Positions 33,858 through 45,595 of a stretch of 64,000 nt of DNA are shown here, one piece after another. Each line of letters begins with the position of its first letter. Position 1 is the first letter of the stretch. The DNA lies in the NCBI GenBank assembly GCA_025093555.1, contig JAIWNF010000089.1, forward strand, positions 62,001-126,000, in the 5' to 3' direction. The notes under the pieces were generated by a model that worked only from the letters and a program-made list of their open reading frames with translations, did no database searches and was not told the origin of the DNA. Both the position numbers and the translations under genes were made by a program. This stretch comes from Circinella umbellata (Eukaryota > Mucoromycota > Mucoromycetes > Mucorales > Lichtheimiaceae).

Positions 33858-34958
33858 GTAATTAAAATGAATATGACCAAGATAAATTGTATTGTTTATT
33901 ATATTTATTTATGTCCAAAAGAAATAACTATGTAACAAATATATTTTTTATAATCCTTTTTCCCCTGCCAAACAACGGTCCCAAAAAGTCAATGAATGCT
34001 TGATTATTACTATTATTCATAAATGTGGAAGAAATGTTGCAGATCTGGATAGCCTACAACACACACATAATGGTATCATGCACCACCCACTCCAAGAATG
34101 AAAGAGCCAATTTCCAGGGTTTAGAAAAAGAACATTGAAATCTATACCCACTCCTAGGACGAACGAATCAATCCCTGGAATTTCTCACCGCAGTGCAGGG
34201 TTATTAAGATAACAACGATTCTCACGTTGCTGGTAACTAGAGCATAAAAGCAAAGAACAGCATTTATATATACAAGAAAAAAAAATTAAAGATTGTTAGT
34301 AAACACATACACATAAAATAAATACACCTGTTCCTCTCGTACACAGCTATACCTTAGATCTACAAATACAATAGCGTCATGGCCTTCAAAACGCATATGA
34401 TGTTACCATACACTTCCCACTCCTAGGACGAACGAATCAATCCCCGGAATTTCTCACAAGCAGTGCAGGGCACGAAAAGGCCAGTTGTGGAGCCAAAACA
34501 GCTAGTGTGATAACTGCTTCCAGATTAACCACATGGATGAAAATAATGACCGTGCTATTATTTGTTAAGACTTTTAATCTACAAAATAAATGTTTGATAT
34601 CAATAGAGCGATATAAATAAAATCTTTACCATACATAGTTTACATAAGTGAAGTAGATGTATTACGCAAAAAAAAAAAACAAAAAAAAAAAAAACAAAAA
34701 ACAAAAAATGATACAAAAAAGATGTAGGGGTGTAGTATAGAAACCGACAAAAAAGAAGAGTTACAAAAATTGTTGTTGTATCGAATTGTTTTGGAATGAG
34801 AAAATAGACGCTGTGTGGCATGTACATAGTGAGGGTGGCTTCCAACATTACAACGTTGTGTAGTAACATTTGTTCGAAATATTTTCTTGTTGCTATGAAG
34901 ATTAACTTTTAGTTGCGGACTCAAAAATTTGCTTCGTCCCCGAATTTTGAGAGCAACC
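33858..34958. other. Gene-free stretch with a duplicated 60 bp motif
   Basis: Contains the repeat pair 34148-34203 / 34412-34468 and A-rich runs (34668-34715). No gene is supported. Confidence 0.4.
34148..34468. repeat. Duplicated 55-60 bp motif
   Basis: CCCACTCCTAGGACGAACGA...CCTGGAATTTCTCAC...GCAGTGCAGGG occurs at 34148-34203 and, with a few differences, at 34412-34468. A weaker relative lies at 34088-34122 (CCCACTCCAAGAATGAAAGA). Spacing between the two main copies is 264 bp. Function unknown. Confidence 0.7.
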
Positions 34959-35637
34959 AAAAGTCGTGCCATCCTGCGGTCGTGCCATCCCCCCATAATT
35001 TGACTCCGCTGTCTTTCGGTCACGCCTTACTCTCCTAGCTGCCCGTTGACACTTGATATTATGATATATGAGCTTTATAATAATAAGATAACATTTGTGT
35101 ATAGATGATAGATTATTCTTATTTATCAGGTAATACGTAATGAATATCTTTTGCTCAAACCCTCTTTACCAATGTAAGTATTACTTTTGGCTAATGAAAG
35201 TACATGACACGTATGTTAACTTGACTTATACATTATTACAATTCCAAAGATGATTTTTGGGAAGTAGTTTATCTTATAATAGTTATTGTACTTATTTTAT
35301 GGTTTTTTACTACTAACATTTATATTATTTTTAAATTTTTCCTTTAGTAAGAATATTTAATCAACTTTCGCATTATTTATCATTTTATTTCATTCCTGTT
35401 ATAATTTCGTACTTTATTTATATAATATAAATGTACACTACTGAACCAAAAAGAAAAGTATTTAAAACGAAACAAAAGCACCGGCTTTTTTAACGTCATT
35501 ATATATTGGAAAATATTATCTATGCAAAGGTACAACTTTCACGGCAGGGCAGAGTATCAATGGCACGACCAAGTACAGTGGAATAAAATAAACGCAGTCA
35601 TCGGGGGATGGCACGACCGCAGGATGACACGACTTTT
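34959..35637. mobile_element. DNA element with 35 bp inverted ends (MULE-like?)
   Basis: AAAAGTCGTGCCATCCTGCG plus GTCGTGCCATCCCCC at the left end is repeated inverted at 35602-35637 with one mismatch. The interior has no transposase ORF. The direct repeat CCCCGAATTTT lies just outside (34938-34948 and 35646-35656); an 11 bp duplication would suit a MULE, but 8-10 bp separate it from the clean TIRs, so the exact ends are uncertain. Confidence 0.6.
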
Positions 35638-35698
35638 AGTACCTGCCCCGAATTTTCCGTTTTCTTATCTCAAACCTTCACTTTGTATTCTTTGAAAC

Positions 35699-38531
35699 AT
35701 GTCCTTGAAATCCTTGTCAAAGTATTGGAGTGAAGAGGAATCTTCAACATGGAGATTGTTAAATTTTGATATGTATATGGTTAACCAGACACCTGACATT
35801 AGTAAGGATAAAGCACACAACAAATTTAAAAGTGATACAGAAAAACTGGCCAAGCTCTATTCAACAAATAGCGATATGGTATCCAGCATGAAGATCTTGC
35901 AAAAGGAGTTTACGGTACGTTATTTTATTTCACTTTGTTAAACATAAGAACAAAATAACTTCGACCAACCTCAGACCAACCTAGGTCCAACTTAGGGTCC
36001 AACTTCGGGTCCAACTTCGGACCAACCTAAGGTCCAACTTCAGACCAACTAGGGTCCAACTTCAGACCAACTAGGGTTCAACTTCGGCCAGCCTCAGACC
36101 AAGGCCTCGGTCAAAACTTTCAGACCCACATTTGTGCTCTTGAAACTGATGTAAAACCTTGAAAAATAGAAACGGCATAAGAATAAAGCAGTTAATGAAT
36201 TCTGGTCAAATCATAAAAATAAGGCTGCGGCACAAACTATTGAGTCGAAATTAACAGAGGTACATAATTTAATATAATAATTGATCATAAAAGATAAAGA
36301 TTACTTATTTGAATATGATAGAATAATTTACAAAATGCCATTAAAGAAAGCATTGCTAGTACTTTACGAATCGGTACTGAAGCACAAAGGCAAAATGAAA
36401 CAACTTCGGGTTCTTCTGCTGGTAGTAGTCAGGTATTACAACGTGTTTATTTATTTTTTCTTATTTCGGGATGCTTGATAATTTAATTATTAATAATAAA
36501 TGACAATTGATAGGTTATTTCAACAAATAATGCTGGTCAAGCCAACAAGGTACATGATTTTGATTTCAATTTCTCTGTATAGTTCCATCTACTCATCACG
36601 GTTGGTTTTTTTTTATTATTGTTTAGCGTCCCATGGATAATGTTGGTGGTTCTCAAAAAACAACAAAAAGAAGAAAAATTAATTTGTTCAAATCAGGTGG
36701 CCAAAAGAGTAGTAGTTTGGAGATTGATAACTTGCGGGTAAGGATAATTTTTACAATATCGTATACGTATTTACATATGGTAAAAAGGGAATGATGACTA
36801 ATCGACAATGGATAGTGGTACATTAATGGAATCGATATTTCAGGAACGTTAATGGAAATGCGTGATAAGACCATGGCTAGTTTAACAAATAAAAAAAACA
36901 TGTACTCCTGATGAAAAATTGCAAGTGAATTTATACCTCGAAATGAATAATAAATGTGTTCATATTACACGCTTGAATGGATGTAACTTACATTATGTTT
37001 AAGTATCTGTAGAATCGCCAATTTTATTTTTTATTTTACTGAACGATTTGAAGATTCCATGTCCAAAATCCTCGGTCGATAAATGGCCAATACGTTCTTA
37101 CTGACGCAACTGGCGCTCTTCACTCACATGATGTTCCTCCACATCTATTTCTCAGAATACCATTGTTTCCGATCGATCCATAATCAACTTATCGAAAATC
37201 TTCATATTCCAACACCAGTGGCACTACCATCATATACATCAATGTGGCTGGACGATACCTTGCAACAATTGTCGTTTCGCGCAAATGAAGGTGAAGATGC
37301 ATATTTGGCGTTATGCTCTCTGGACCGTATAAAGAACAGCAGCGCCCGACAAACGTTTTCAATAATCGATCAGCTTCATTAATTTCTTCGTATGTGATAG
37401 ATGTTTTGGAAAGTTGTAAAGAAATCTTTTGAGGTTAAAAAAGTCTGTCTTGGTTTATTGAATAAAGCAATCACGAAAGAGAACGAAGGCATAATGAACC
37501 TGGCAGATGTTGTATATAGACTGTAAGTTGTTTTTTTTATTTTGTTTATTTTTTTTTTAAATTTTTTTTTTATATTTCAAACACTGATCTAAATTCTAAT
37601 AAACATCAAGTGCACCACGTTTTTTGGCTTGGGAGCAACAGCGTGTGGTTGAAGGCACGTTTATTAATAGTCATCTTGCTGATCTCTTGGATGTCATATT
37701 TGGTGATCATGAACTTTTGACGTATGAATGGTAAATAACAAGTTTATATATTATGTAATCGAGTAATCAAATTTTCAAACTGTGATACTAATATATTAAT
37801 ACATAGGACTAATAAACGGATGGCAAACGTGAGTTTGACATTTGCTAACATGGAAGATGAATCAAACAAAGAAAATCTCCCTGTCAAACAAGAGCGGCAA
37901 CAACAGTGTAACAAGAATAAGAACAAAAACGACGATAGTCCCATGATTCCAGACTATGTATCATCAGTATTAGACAAGCATGGGGACTTATTGAATGTGT
38001 TCGTTGTCGAAGTGAAGGCACCAGATCGTAATCAAGGGAGTAATGATTACTTTAAGGTGGGCGAGGAAATGAAACAAATGGTATCTGTGCTCTCTGGTTT
38101 AGGGGTTGAAAATGGCAGAGTTTGTGGTCTATTGATGGAAGGTAAATTTCTCAATTGATTTGGATGAGGATGGTAAAGGGAGAAAAAAAAAAGAAACTGG
38201 CTAAACGTGTATACAAAGGTTGGCAGTGTACAGCATACATGATGTTCTTAAAGTATGAAGGTGTTTACCCATATATCAAGATTGGTGAATTTTCTTTAAT
38301 TCCAAGTAAAGAAAAGATTTGTGACTTAAAGTATGGTGTGGAAGTATTACAATTGATCAAGGTAAATGAAGAAATAGTATACATGTTTAAGCAAGTATAT
38401 TCATTATTAAAATATCGATTTAAATTTTGTAGTCAATTATTTTAAATACGGCAGAACTAATTGAACAAAGTGATTTGATATTGACACGGTCTCCTTTGAC
38501 TCGTCCATCATTCAAACCAGGATTTGACTAA
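35699..38531 (+). pseudogene. Multi-exon gene of the E-x-K (nuclease-like) family, frameshifted
   Basis: Seen: start exon 35699-35913 (MSLKSLSKYWSEEESSTW ... DMVSSMKILQKEFT), then exons near 36185-36260, 36315-36431, 36513-36549, 36627-36738 (with a basic TTKRRKINLFKSGG), all with GT/AG borders. From 36844 on the frame breaks (A-run at 36890s) and again around 37080-37700. It is clean at 37820-38140 (FVVEVKAP, DYFKVGEEMKQM, VCGLLMEG), 38150-38360 (TAYMMFLKYEGVYPYIKIGE, DLKYGVEVLQLIK) and the last exon 38434-38531 (SIILNTAELIEQSD...KPGFD stop). Known: similar proteins are multi-copy in Mucorales. Function unknown; V-E-V-K may be part of a PD-(D/E)XK site (inference). Confidence 0.55.
35962..36110. 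repeat. Intronic minisatellite
   Basis: A unit of about 15-17 bp of the form AACTTCGGACCAACCTAGGG / GGTCCAACTTCAGACCAACT repeats roughly nine times inside the first intron of the 35.7 kb gene. It enlarges that intron to about 270 bp, against 60-130 bp for others in the window. Confidence 0.75.
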
Positions 38532-39214
38532 TTGGGATGTATACAACATCAACGCCATTATCATCAACAAATAACAACAATCTCATATCTTTTTTTTTGT
38601 CTTTCGAAATAACACCTATACCAATAACCATTTACCCTTACCTTTCTTTTTTTTGCTGTTATGGGTGACTTTTGGGCAACCCCAGGAGCGGTTGTAAAAT
38701 AGAACCCGCAATTCATCTTCAGCAGCGGTTGTAAACGGGGAGGCAAAATGGATCTGCTGGAAAAAAATTGACAATCGTTTGTAAATTGCAACTCACTGAT
38801 GGAGAAAAATCATCTGGGTTGCTAAAACGAGTTTATTTTGATTCTAAAATAGAAACGATTATACCTCCACTGCTGGGGTTGCCCTTAGACGCAGGCGTTT
38901 AACACCATTATTAACAAAAAAAAGTTGGAAACGTAAATTTTTTTTTTTATTATTACATCTTCTCTCACTTTTATTATTACTTATTATTTCTATTATTATT
39001 ATTGTTATCAACACAAAACACACACACAATATCATTATAAACATTCTCTCTCTCGCTCTCTCTCGCTCTCTCTCCCTCTCTCTCTCTTATGGATAAACAA
39101 AAACAACCCCATAAAAATATCATCGTCCATAGAGATCAACCTCTCAATTATTATCTTGTACCATATGATTCCCCATGCAGTAATATCTTCTTCATCAAAA
39201 ACATCATCATCATC
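38532..39214. other. Gene-free stretch with small inverted-repeat element
   Basis: Contains the 38674-38884 element and a CTCTCTCG-type low-complexity block (39042-39088). No gene. Confidence 0.45.
38674..38884. repeat. Small element with 12-22 bp inverted ends
   Basis: GGGCAACCCCAG (38674-38685) and its exact inverse CTGGGGTTGCCC (38873-38884) enclose 211 bp. Partial symmetry continues inward (GAGCGGTTGTA against CAGTGGAGGTA). The word CAGCAGCGGTTGTAAA recurs inside. MITE-sized, without a clear flanking duplication. Confidence 0.45.
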
Positions 39215-40480
39215 AACAATAATAAAAACAAAAACATTTGAAAGTTGTGATGCTCGGCACAATGTTTAATATAAATGGCGATATGCAGGGTTTTTCATCA
39301 GAAGTTGACGATGGTGCTTTAATTTTCGTTGATGCACTTTTTGAATTCATACTTGCCCTTTTTTTATTTTTGCACTTGAGGTTTTTAATATTAGTACCGA
39401 TACGGGAGATCCTGAGCTTCAATATTGGTAAGTACTTGTTCAATAAATTCCATAAAATCACTACCACCTGTTCCTTTTTTGGGTGGTGGACCGTCACCAG
39501 CTTTTCTTTCTTTGTTTGTTGGTGCGCAAACCTCTCGTCTGGATAATGTAATGCCACCATGGGCATTAGTAGCTCCTAATATGCTGAGGTTTGGCCCTTT
39601 TGTTTCTACAGTGATTTTGCATGCTTTTCCAATGTTAGACCAACCGTGAGAGCGATGCATATTTCTATTGAATCCTGCCTCATCAATGAAAATACACTCA
39701 GAAAAAAAGTTCATTCCAAGTACATTCCATGCTGATACAGCTTCGTACCGTTGTAAAATAGTTCTCTCATCATCACGGGCAACAAGTTGGCGAACAGTTC
39801 GTTTGCAGGTTAGATGGTATTTCTTGCGTATATGTTCGTTAACTACGCGACTGATGATATTTAAACCTTTGAAATGTTGACAAAGTAAATCGGGACATCA
39901 TTACAGCTATTGTTGGTTGTTCATGAATTTTTTTAAAGATAAAAAACTGTATGTCCGTCATTAAATTTTGATTTAGCACCAGTCTTTTTGGACGAGCCTG
40001 GAAATACATTTTCACAATTGTTACACGCTTCATTCCATTGATTTGCGCGTCGTTTGGCAGTTGAATAAGGCAGGGTAGTAGTGTAACTTTGGCTGCAGCT
40101 ACTTTAACTGACATACTTCAAACTCTTGTAATAAATTGATCATTTTCGCAACTTTGACATCATTTTTTTTGTATTGTATAGGCCGCAAATTTGACGTGAA
40201 GATGTATCATTGCTACTGGTGGATTCCTTGGGGTCTTTTTTTTCCATTTTTTTTTTCTTTTTCCTCCATCTTGTGTCTATAATTGACGCTTGTAGCGCCT
40301 TCCCAGTCCATATAATTCTGAAAAAGAACAATTCTCTCGTCAGTGGTAGAAATATTATTATCGGTGGTGTTATGGTCTTCCATAGTGACAACAAATACAA
40401 ATATGTGGAACTTTTCTTGGCTCAGATTTATAACCATACCATTTTTGAAAATTGGTAGCTTGGATTTGCTTGGGATGGAT
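39215..40480 (-). pseudogene. Tc1/IS630-type transposase, broken
   Basis: Minus-strand pieces in different frames: the N-terminal part near 40210-40140 (DPKESTSSNDTSSRQI), then FNDGHTVF-like and FKKIHEQPTIAVMMSRFTLS with the helix-turn-helix region (40000-39840), then the DDE core start FFSECIFIDEAGFNRNMHRS with HGWSNIGKACKITVETKG (39714-39550), SILGATNAHGGI and DFMEFIEQVLTNIE (to 39391). Known: I-D-E-A-G/S-F is the first catalytic Asp region of IS630/Tc1 enzymes. The second Asp (V-x-D-N) and the final D/E region are missing, so it is dead. TIRs were not found. Confidence 0.7.
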
Positions 40481-41953
40481 CAACTTCAAGATCGGTGGCT
40501 CAATTTCGTTCAAGTAGCTCAATTTGGAATTGAGGCTCATTTTCAAAATCATAGCTCGTTTTTATTTTGTATCGCCAAATTTAACTTCCAACGCTGTACC
40601 CTTGCAACAAGTATATCTTTATTTAGTATCTTTTGAAAGGCACTCATAAAAATACATAATCCATCTTCTTGTAACTCGTTGAAGATTAAAGTTATTCCAT
40701 GTTACGTAATAATTTATTGTCTTTTTTAAATGATGCCATTTATCATTTTAGTTACGTATTCCCTAATTTTGACTCAATGTATGAGAATATATGTACCTCC
40801 ACTTCAGGGGTTTGGAACTATACTTTACTTTGTTATAAAAAAAAACAAAAATGATGGGGGATGGTAACAAACAATAAATAAACTTTATGTATTTCGATTT
40901 AATAAAAAAAAAGCTTATCATTTTCAATTTACCCTATATACTTCTTATCCATTATAGGTATAAAAGCCAAAAATTGAATTCACATGTTTTAATACCACTT
41001 ACTAGTCGAATTATATATTTTTAAAAAAGAATAAGAAAATGCCAAGTTTTTTTTCCCCAATTGAGGAAATCAACAAGACGAAAATAGTTACGCACGCACA
41101 TGATCGAATTTTTTATCTCCTTTCTTTTTTTTTTTTTTACATAGTATTTTTATATGAAATCACATACAAGAGTAAATAATAAAAAGTGGATTAGAGATTA
41201 GAATTGTTTCTTTTTTTTGTTTCTAATAATAAAATAAAAAGATGGAAAGGATGAAAAAGAAAAAAAAAAAGGGATCGTCAAATAATGATTTACCCGATGG
41301 TTATATATATAACTTTGTTTCTTGTTGTTGATCAAGATCCGTATTAAACCGGTTTTCGTGTAACATACCCACGATGGATCGTCGTCGGGTTATATATATA
41401 TATATATTGTAACAGAAAAAAAAAATTAAAATGAGAAAGAAAAAAAATTTTTTTATGAAAAGGGCAAGGTCTCGATCAGTTTTTTTTATTGTCAATTGGG
41501 CCAAAAAGAAGGGAATATTTATATATGAAAGAGCAAAAAAATAAAAATAAAATAAAAAATGAATTATCTATGTACGCTAAACCCAAAATAATTCACTTCT
41601 TTAATAAAAAGTATATCATCTTTTAAAGAAAGCATATGATCATTATGTATACACACACCCCCAACAAAAAAAAAAACTATTGTATATTTGACGTCAGCTT
41701 TTTTTTCTACACTTGTGTGAATCCATGTAAAATAAAAGAAAGAGAGAATGTGTGTGTGTGTGTGTGTTTATGTGTATCATAGAACTTGTTATCCACAGTC
41801 CGTTTTCGTGTACTTTGGGGAAGAAAAAAAAAAAAAAAAAAAAAAGAGAAAAAGGGCGTGTCAAAAACAAAAAAAAAAAGTTTTTTTTTTCTTTCTCTCT
41901 TTTTTTTTTTTCAACTTGTTCCTTACCTTTTTTTTTACTTATCATAAAAGAAA
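40481..41953. other. Upstream region of the Con7-like gene
   Basis: Gene-free. Low-complexity runs (A/T homopolymers, TA and GT microsatellites at 41395 and 41748-41768, an A-run of over 20 at 41825) build up toward the start at 41954. A long, low-complexity 5' region is common for fungal developmental regulators. Confidence 0.5.
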
Positions 41954-42567
41954 ATGGCACATAACGTTTCTGGATTTTCACTTGGATATCATCCAACTAC
42001 TACAACTGTTGTAGCATCATCATCCACATCAGCTACTATTATACCTACAACAGCACCCATATCCAATAATAATAATAATAATAATATGTTTTCTCGACCT
42101 CCTCTTCCTCATCATCAACAGCAACAACAATTACTTTCAACAACTCCCGGTAATAACCCATCTACAACACCTTCTCTTCATAATGGTATCACTTCTATAA
42201 CAACAACAACAACTACCGGTCCTGACCGATATCTTTTAAACCAGCCTTCTTTACCACCACTTTCTCAACTACTTACTACAAATAACGATTCTGCCAAGGC
42301 TGTTGCTGCTAATCAAGTCATGTTACAACAATCGTCATATTATGATGCTTCCACATCTCAACAATTAGCTAATTCATACCATGACGTAGAAGCAGTAGCT
42401 GCTGCTGCTTCTGTTATACCAATGTCCCTCATCCCCACTTCTGCTAATTCAGTAACAAGTTTTTCAACTACTTCTTCACAAAGGCAACAACAACAACAAA
42501 CACCAGGCACCTCTCTTTCTACTAATACACCTCATTCTATGATGGATACTACAACTATTCCAAATTC

Positions 42568-42598
<31 letters not shown>

Positions 42599-43519
42599 TC
42601 TGATATGGCAGCAGCTGTTGCAGCAGCAGCAGCAGCAGCAGCTACAGTAGGCACCATGCAACAACAACACCCTCAACCTCAACCATCCTTGGATCAATAT
42701 ACTACAAATACAAATACCTCTTCACCACATCATCAACTTTTACAATATCAACGTCAAGATGTACAAAAAAGAGTTCGACATGAATCAGAATCAAGTAGTT
42801 CATCTGAAAATAAAGTTTATTCATTTGTAGCTATACCTGGTAATAATCAAAAGAAACGTCCTCGAAGACGTTTTGACGAAATTGAACGATTATATCATTG
42901 TAGTTGGCCAGGATGTACAAAATCTTATGGAACATTAAATCATTTAAATGCTCACGTTAGCATGCAGAAACATGTAAGTTTATAGTTCTCTCTCTCTCTC
43001 TCTCTCTCTCTTTCGTCATTATTATCTATACACACACACACAAAAGGGTTTCGTGTTTCTCATTTTAAATAAAATTTTCTGTAATAATTTTTTTTTATAC
43101 AGGGTCCCAAACGCCATCCAGCCGAATTTAAAGAAATGCGAAAGGAATGGCGTCGTCAAAAAAAAGAAAGGGATGGACCCACAAAAAAAGATAAAAAACA
43201 AGCATCCTCCTCTTCTTCTTCATCTTCTTCGTTATCATCTACATCTACATCATCATCTACATCATCATTATCGAGTCATATAACTAATAATCATAATAAT
43301 AATAATACAATTACTATATCACATGTACCATCATTGACGAGTCAAGAAATTAAACAAGATCATAATAATACTTTTGCAGCTGCTGCTGTAGCAGCTCAAC
43401 AACAACAACAACAACAACAACAACAACGTCCTCCTATCAATTATCATAGATCTCCTTATGATCAACAATATCAATACCAATTACAAAGTGTACCTACCAT
43501 GCTTGGTAGTTTTTATTAA
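41954..43519 (+). CDS. Con7-like C2H2 zinc-finger transcription factor, 478 aa
   Basis: Seen: exons 41954-42973 and 43103-43519; the intron (GTAAGT...TATACAG) splits the conserved block exactly after MQKH and the frame continues GPKRHPAEFKEMRKEWRRQK. Residues 1-285 are low complexity (Thr, Gln, Ala, Asn runs). The conserved core at about 288-365 has YSFVAIPG, KKRPRRRFDEIERLYHC, one C2H2 finger (C-x4-C-x12-H-x5-H, CSWPGCTKSYGTLNHLNAH) and the basic extension. The C-terminus is Ser/Asn/Gln-rich. Known: this 'VPIPG...KRPRRRYEEIER...YGTLNHLNAHV.MQ.HG' block is diagnostic of Con7, which controls conidiation and morphogenesis genes in ascomycetes. Inference: nuclear regulator of development or cell-wall genes. 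Confidence 0.9.
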
Positions 43520-44999
43520 ACAAAATAAATTATATATACATATATATTCATTTTTTTTTTATTTTTTTTTTGCTTTCCCTTCATCTCTCTCTCTCTCCCT
43601 CCCTCCTCCCCCCCTTTTTTCTTCTTCCTTTGGTTATTTGTTTCTATATATATATATATACCACCAAAAAAAAAACAATCTTTTTCTCTCTCTCTATCTA
43701 CCCCCCCTTTTCATCTAAAAATTCACATTTATTCCGATACACATACACACGCACACACACAAAAGGTCCGCTTTTTTTTTTCTTTCCCCCCCTCCTCTTT
43801 TCACAGAATTTTATTTCTCTCTCCCCTTCTTTGTCTCTTTTGTACATTAGTTATTATCACTTATACACACACACACACATCTAAATATATATCTTATATA
43901 TATATATATATACATTTTATACTACTATCAATTATATATATATGTTCATTTTAAGGGACGAATCCTCCGATTTTATATAAAAAAAAAAGTTGTTACTGTT
44001 GAGTTACACAGAATTTTTTTTTTTTGAGAGAGAGAGAGAGAGAAACAGAAACTTATTATTAAAGTGATGCACCGCGCCCTTTTGTGTAAGTGTAACAATC
44101 ATGATCTTCTTTCTTTTCCCCCCCGGAACCCGTCTTAACTTTCTCTCTCTCTCTCTCTTCGTAGATCCTTTATTTCGGAAAAATTGATTAAAGTAGCTTC
44201 GGAAAGTAATTCCGTCTTTTCTAATGAAAAAAAAAGGGGGATTAAAGAATAATAGAGTTTTTTAATTGTCATGCAACAACTTCACCTCGTTAAAATGCAC
44301 GTCATTTCCCCCTCCTCCTCTTTTTTTTTTTTTATTCACAAAAAAAAAAAAAAAAAATCTGCCACGAAAAGGTGTATTTTGGATTTTTTGAGCTTACACA
44401 AAGCAAAACTTGAAGGTTAAAGTTATATCCCAAAGCAAAAGACATGTCAAGTAGTATAAAAATAACACTATCCAGATTCATTTTACCTATTCAACAAAAT
44501 AATTCCTATTGAGGATTATCACTTTTGGCTTAAATATACCTAAAATCTATGTCCCCCCCACCCGAAATACAAGATTCAATGGCATTACGCGGGGGGGAGA
44601 TATTTATTGGGGAATAGGGCTTTTTCTTTTCTACAATTTTTTATGGTTGTTCTGGTTGGGTTCAAGGTGAAAGATGTGCCCCCCATGGAGTAAAAAAATA
44701 CTTACAACCATTCAAAAGGTTACTTTATGGTAACCTAGAGTCCTTTTACCACTTTGTTTCTGAATTACATGGACATATAGTTGAATTAAGAAATAAAAAG
44801 ATTTATATATTTATTTTAGTCATTAGGTGCAGGGTCATATATATATATATATATAAGCTCAACGCGTCAAAATAAAAAAGTTACTCGTCTGACCATGTTG
44901 GAAATAATAACACTGAATGACTTTTGAAACATAGAATAAGGGTATATGAACCCATTCAAGGTAGTGGAAGAACACTTGGTCATATTGAAAAATAAAACT
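43520..44999. other. Gene-free low-complexity stretch
   Basis: C/T-rich and TA/AC microsatellites (43555-43920), G- and C-runs near 44550-44600. The first part is the Con7-like 3' UTR. No gene. Confidence 0.5.
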
Positions 45000-45579
45000 G
45001 AGTTTTCCTTAACTCGACCATCGAAAAGTATTAAGGTAAATATTTATTTTATGTTATTAAGATATTTACCCGCTTTCTTTAAAGGGGTAAAATGACTGAT
45101 AATATAATTATTGTTATCATTTTTAAGCAATAATGCAAATGTATATTAATATCGGTAGTGGCAATTGAATTAGGGCGGGTCATAAATGGATCCCACCAAA
45201 TTACCTTTTGTTTGTAAAGACATATTGACACATAGCGTAAGCCATCTTCTGACTTTTTCAAGTGGATCACATGTAATACTTTACAAGATGAATGGTAAGC
45301 ATATCCAATATTCTTAATAATGATAATAATATTATAAATATATAATATGTATATGAGTACTAAACTATATAAAATGTAGTTTACTGTTTTACATTAGGTA
45401 CCGTAATTTCATCCATGGATGACGATCATCGCAAAGACCATGTTGCCCAGGTTTGAAACGTCGATGGATTTAAATATCCAGTAACAACTATGTATCCTAG
45501 ATGGTGTTGTTCTAAGGACTGGCCTTGTATGGATAATGTATTAGCGTTGCTACATATGCAGCGTGCTGTGGGAACTTAG
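45000..45579 (+). pseudogene. Two- or three-exon fragment, one nonsense codon, unknown
   Basis: Exon 45187-45290 (MDPTKLPFVCKDILTHSVSH, GSHVILYKMN), intron GTAAGC...TTACATTAG, exon 45399-45579 (TVISSMDDDHRKDHVAQV, TGA, NVDGFKYPVTTMYPRWCCSK, DNVLALLHMQRAVGT, TAG). Phase is kept across the splice and the only defect is the TGA at 45456-45458. A possible upstream exon at 44960-45035 reads EEHLVILKNKTEFSLTRPSK. I do not recognise the family. Confidence 0.35.
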
Positions 45580-45595
45580 GTTAGTCGTGAACATC

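Noticed and set aside
34328..34342. Large-subunit rRNA gene fragment
   Set aside because: Only 15 bp match the sarcin-ricin core; the flanks have no resemblance to rRNA.
35665..35853. Minus-strand ORF with a hydrophobic start
   Set aside because: It is antisense to the well-supported first exon of the 35.7 kb gene.
38866..40830. ACCTCCACT...GGGG at 38866 and 40795 as ends of the Tc1-type element
   Set aside because: The two are in direct rather than inverted orientation and share only about 15 bp.
43458..43884. ORFs of 86 and 104 residues after the Con7-like gene
   Set aside because: They are translations of C/T-rich and TA/AC microsatellites, with no coding signature.
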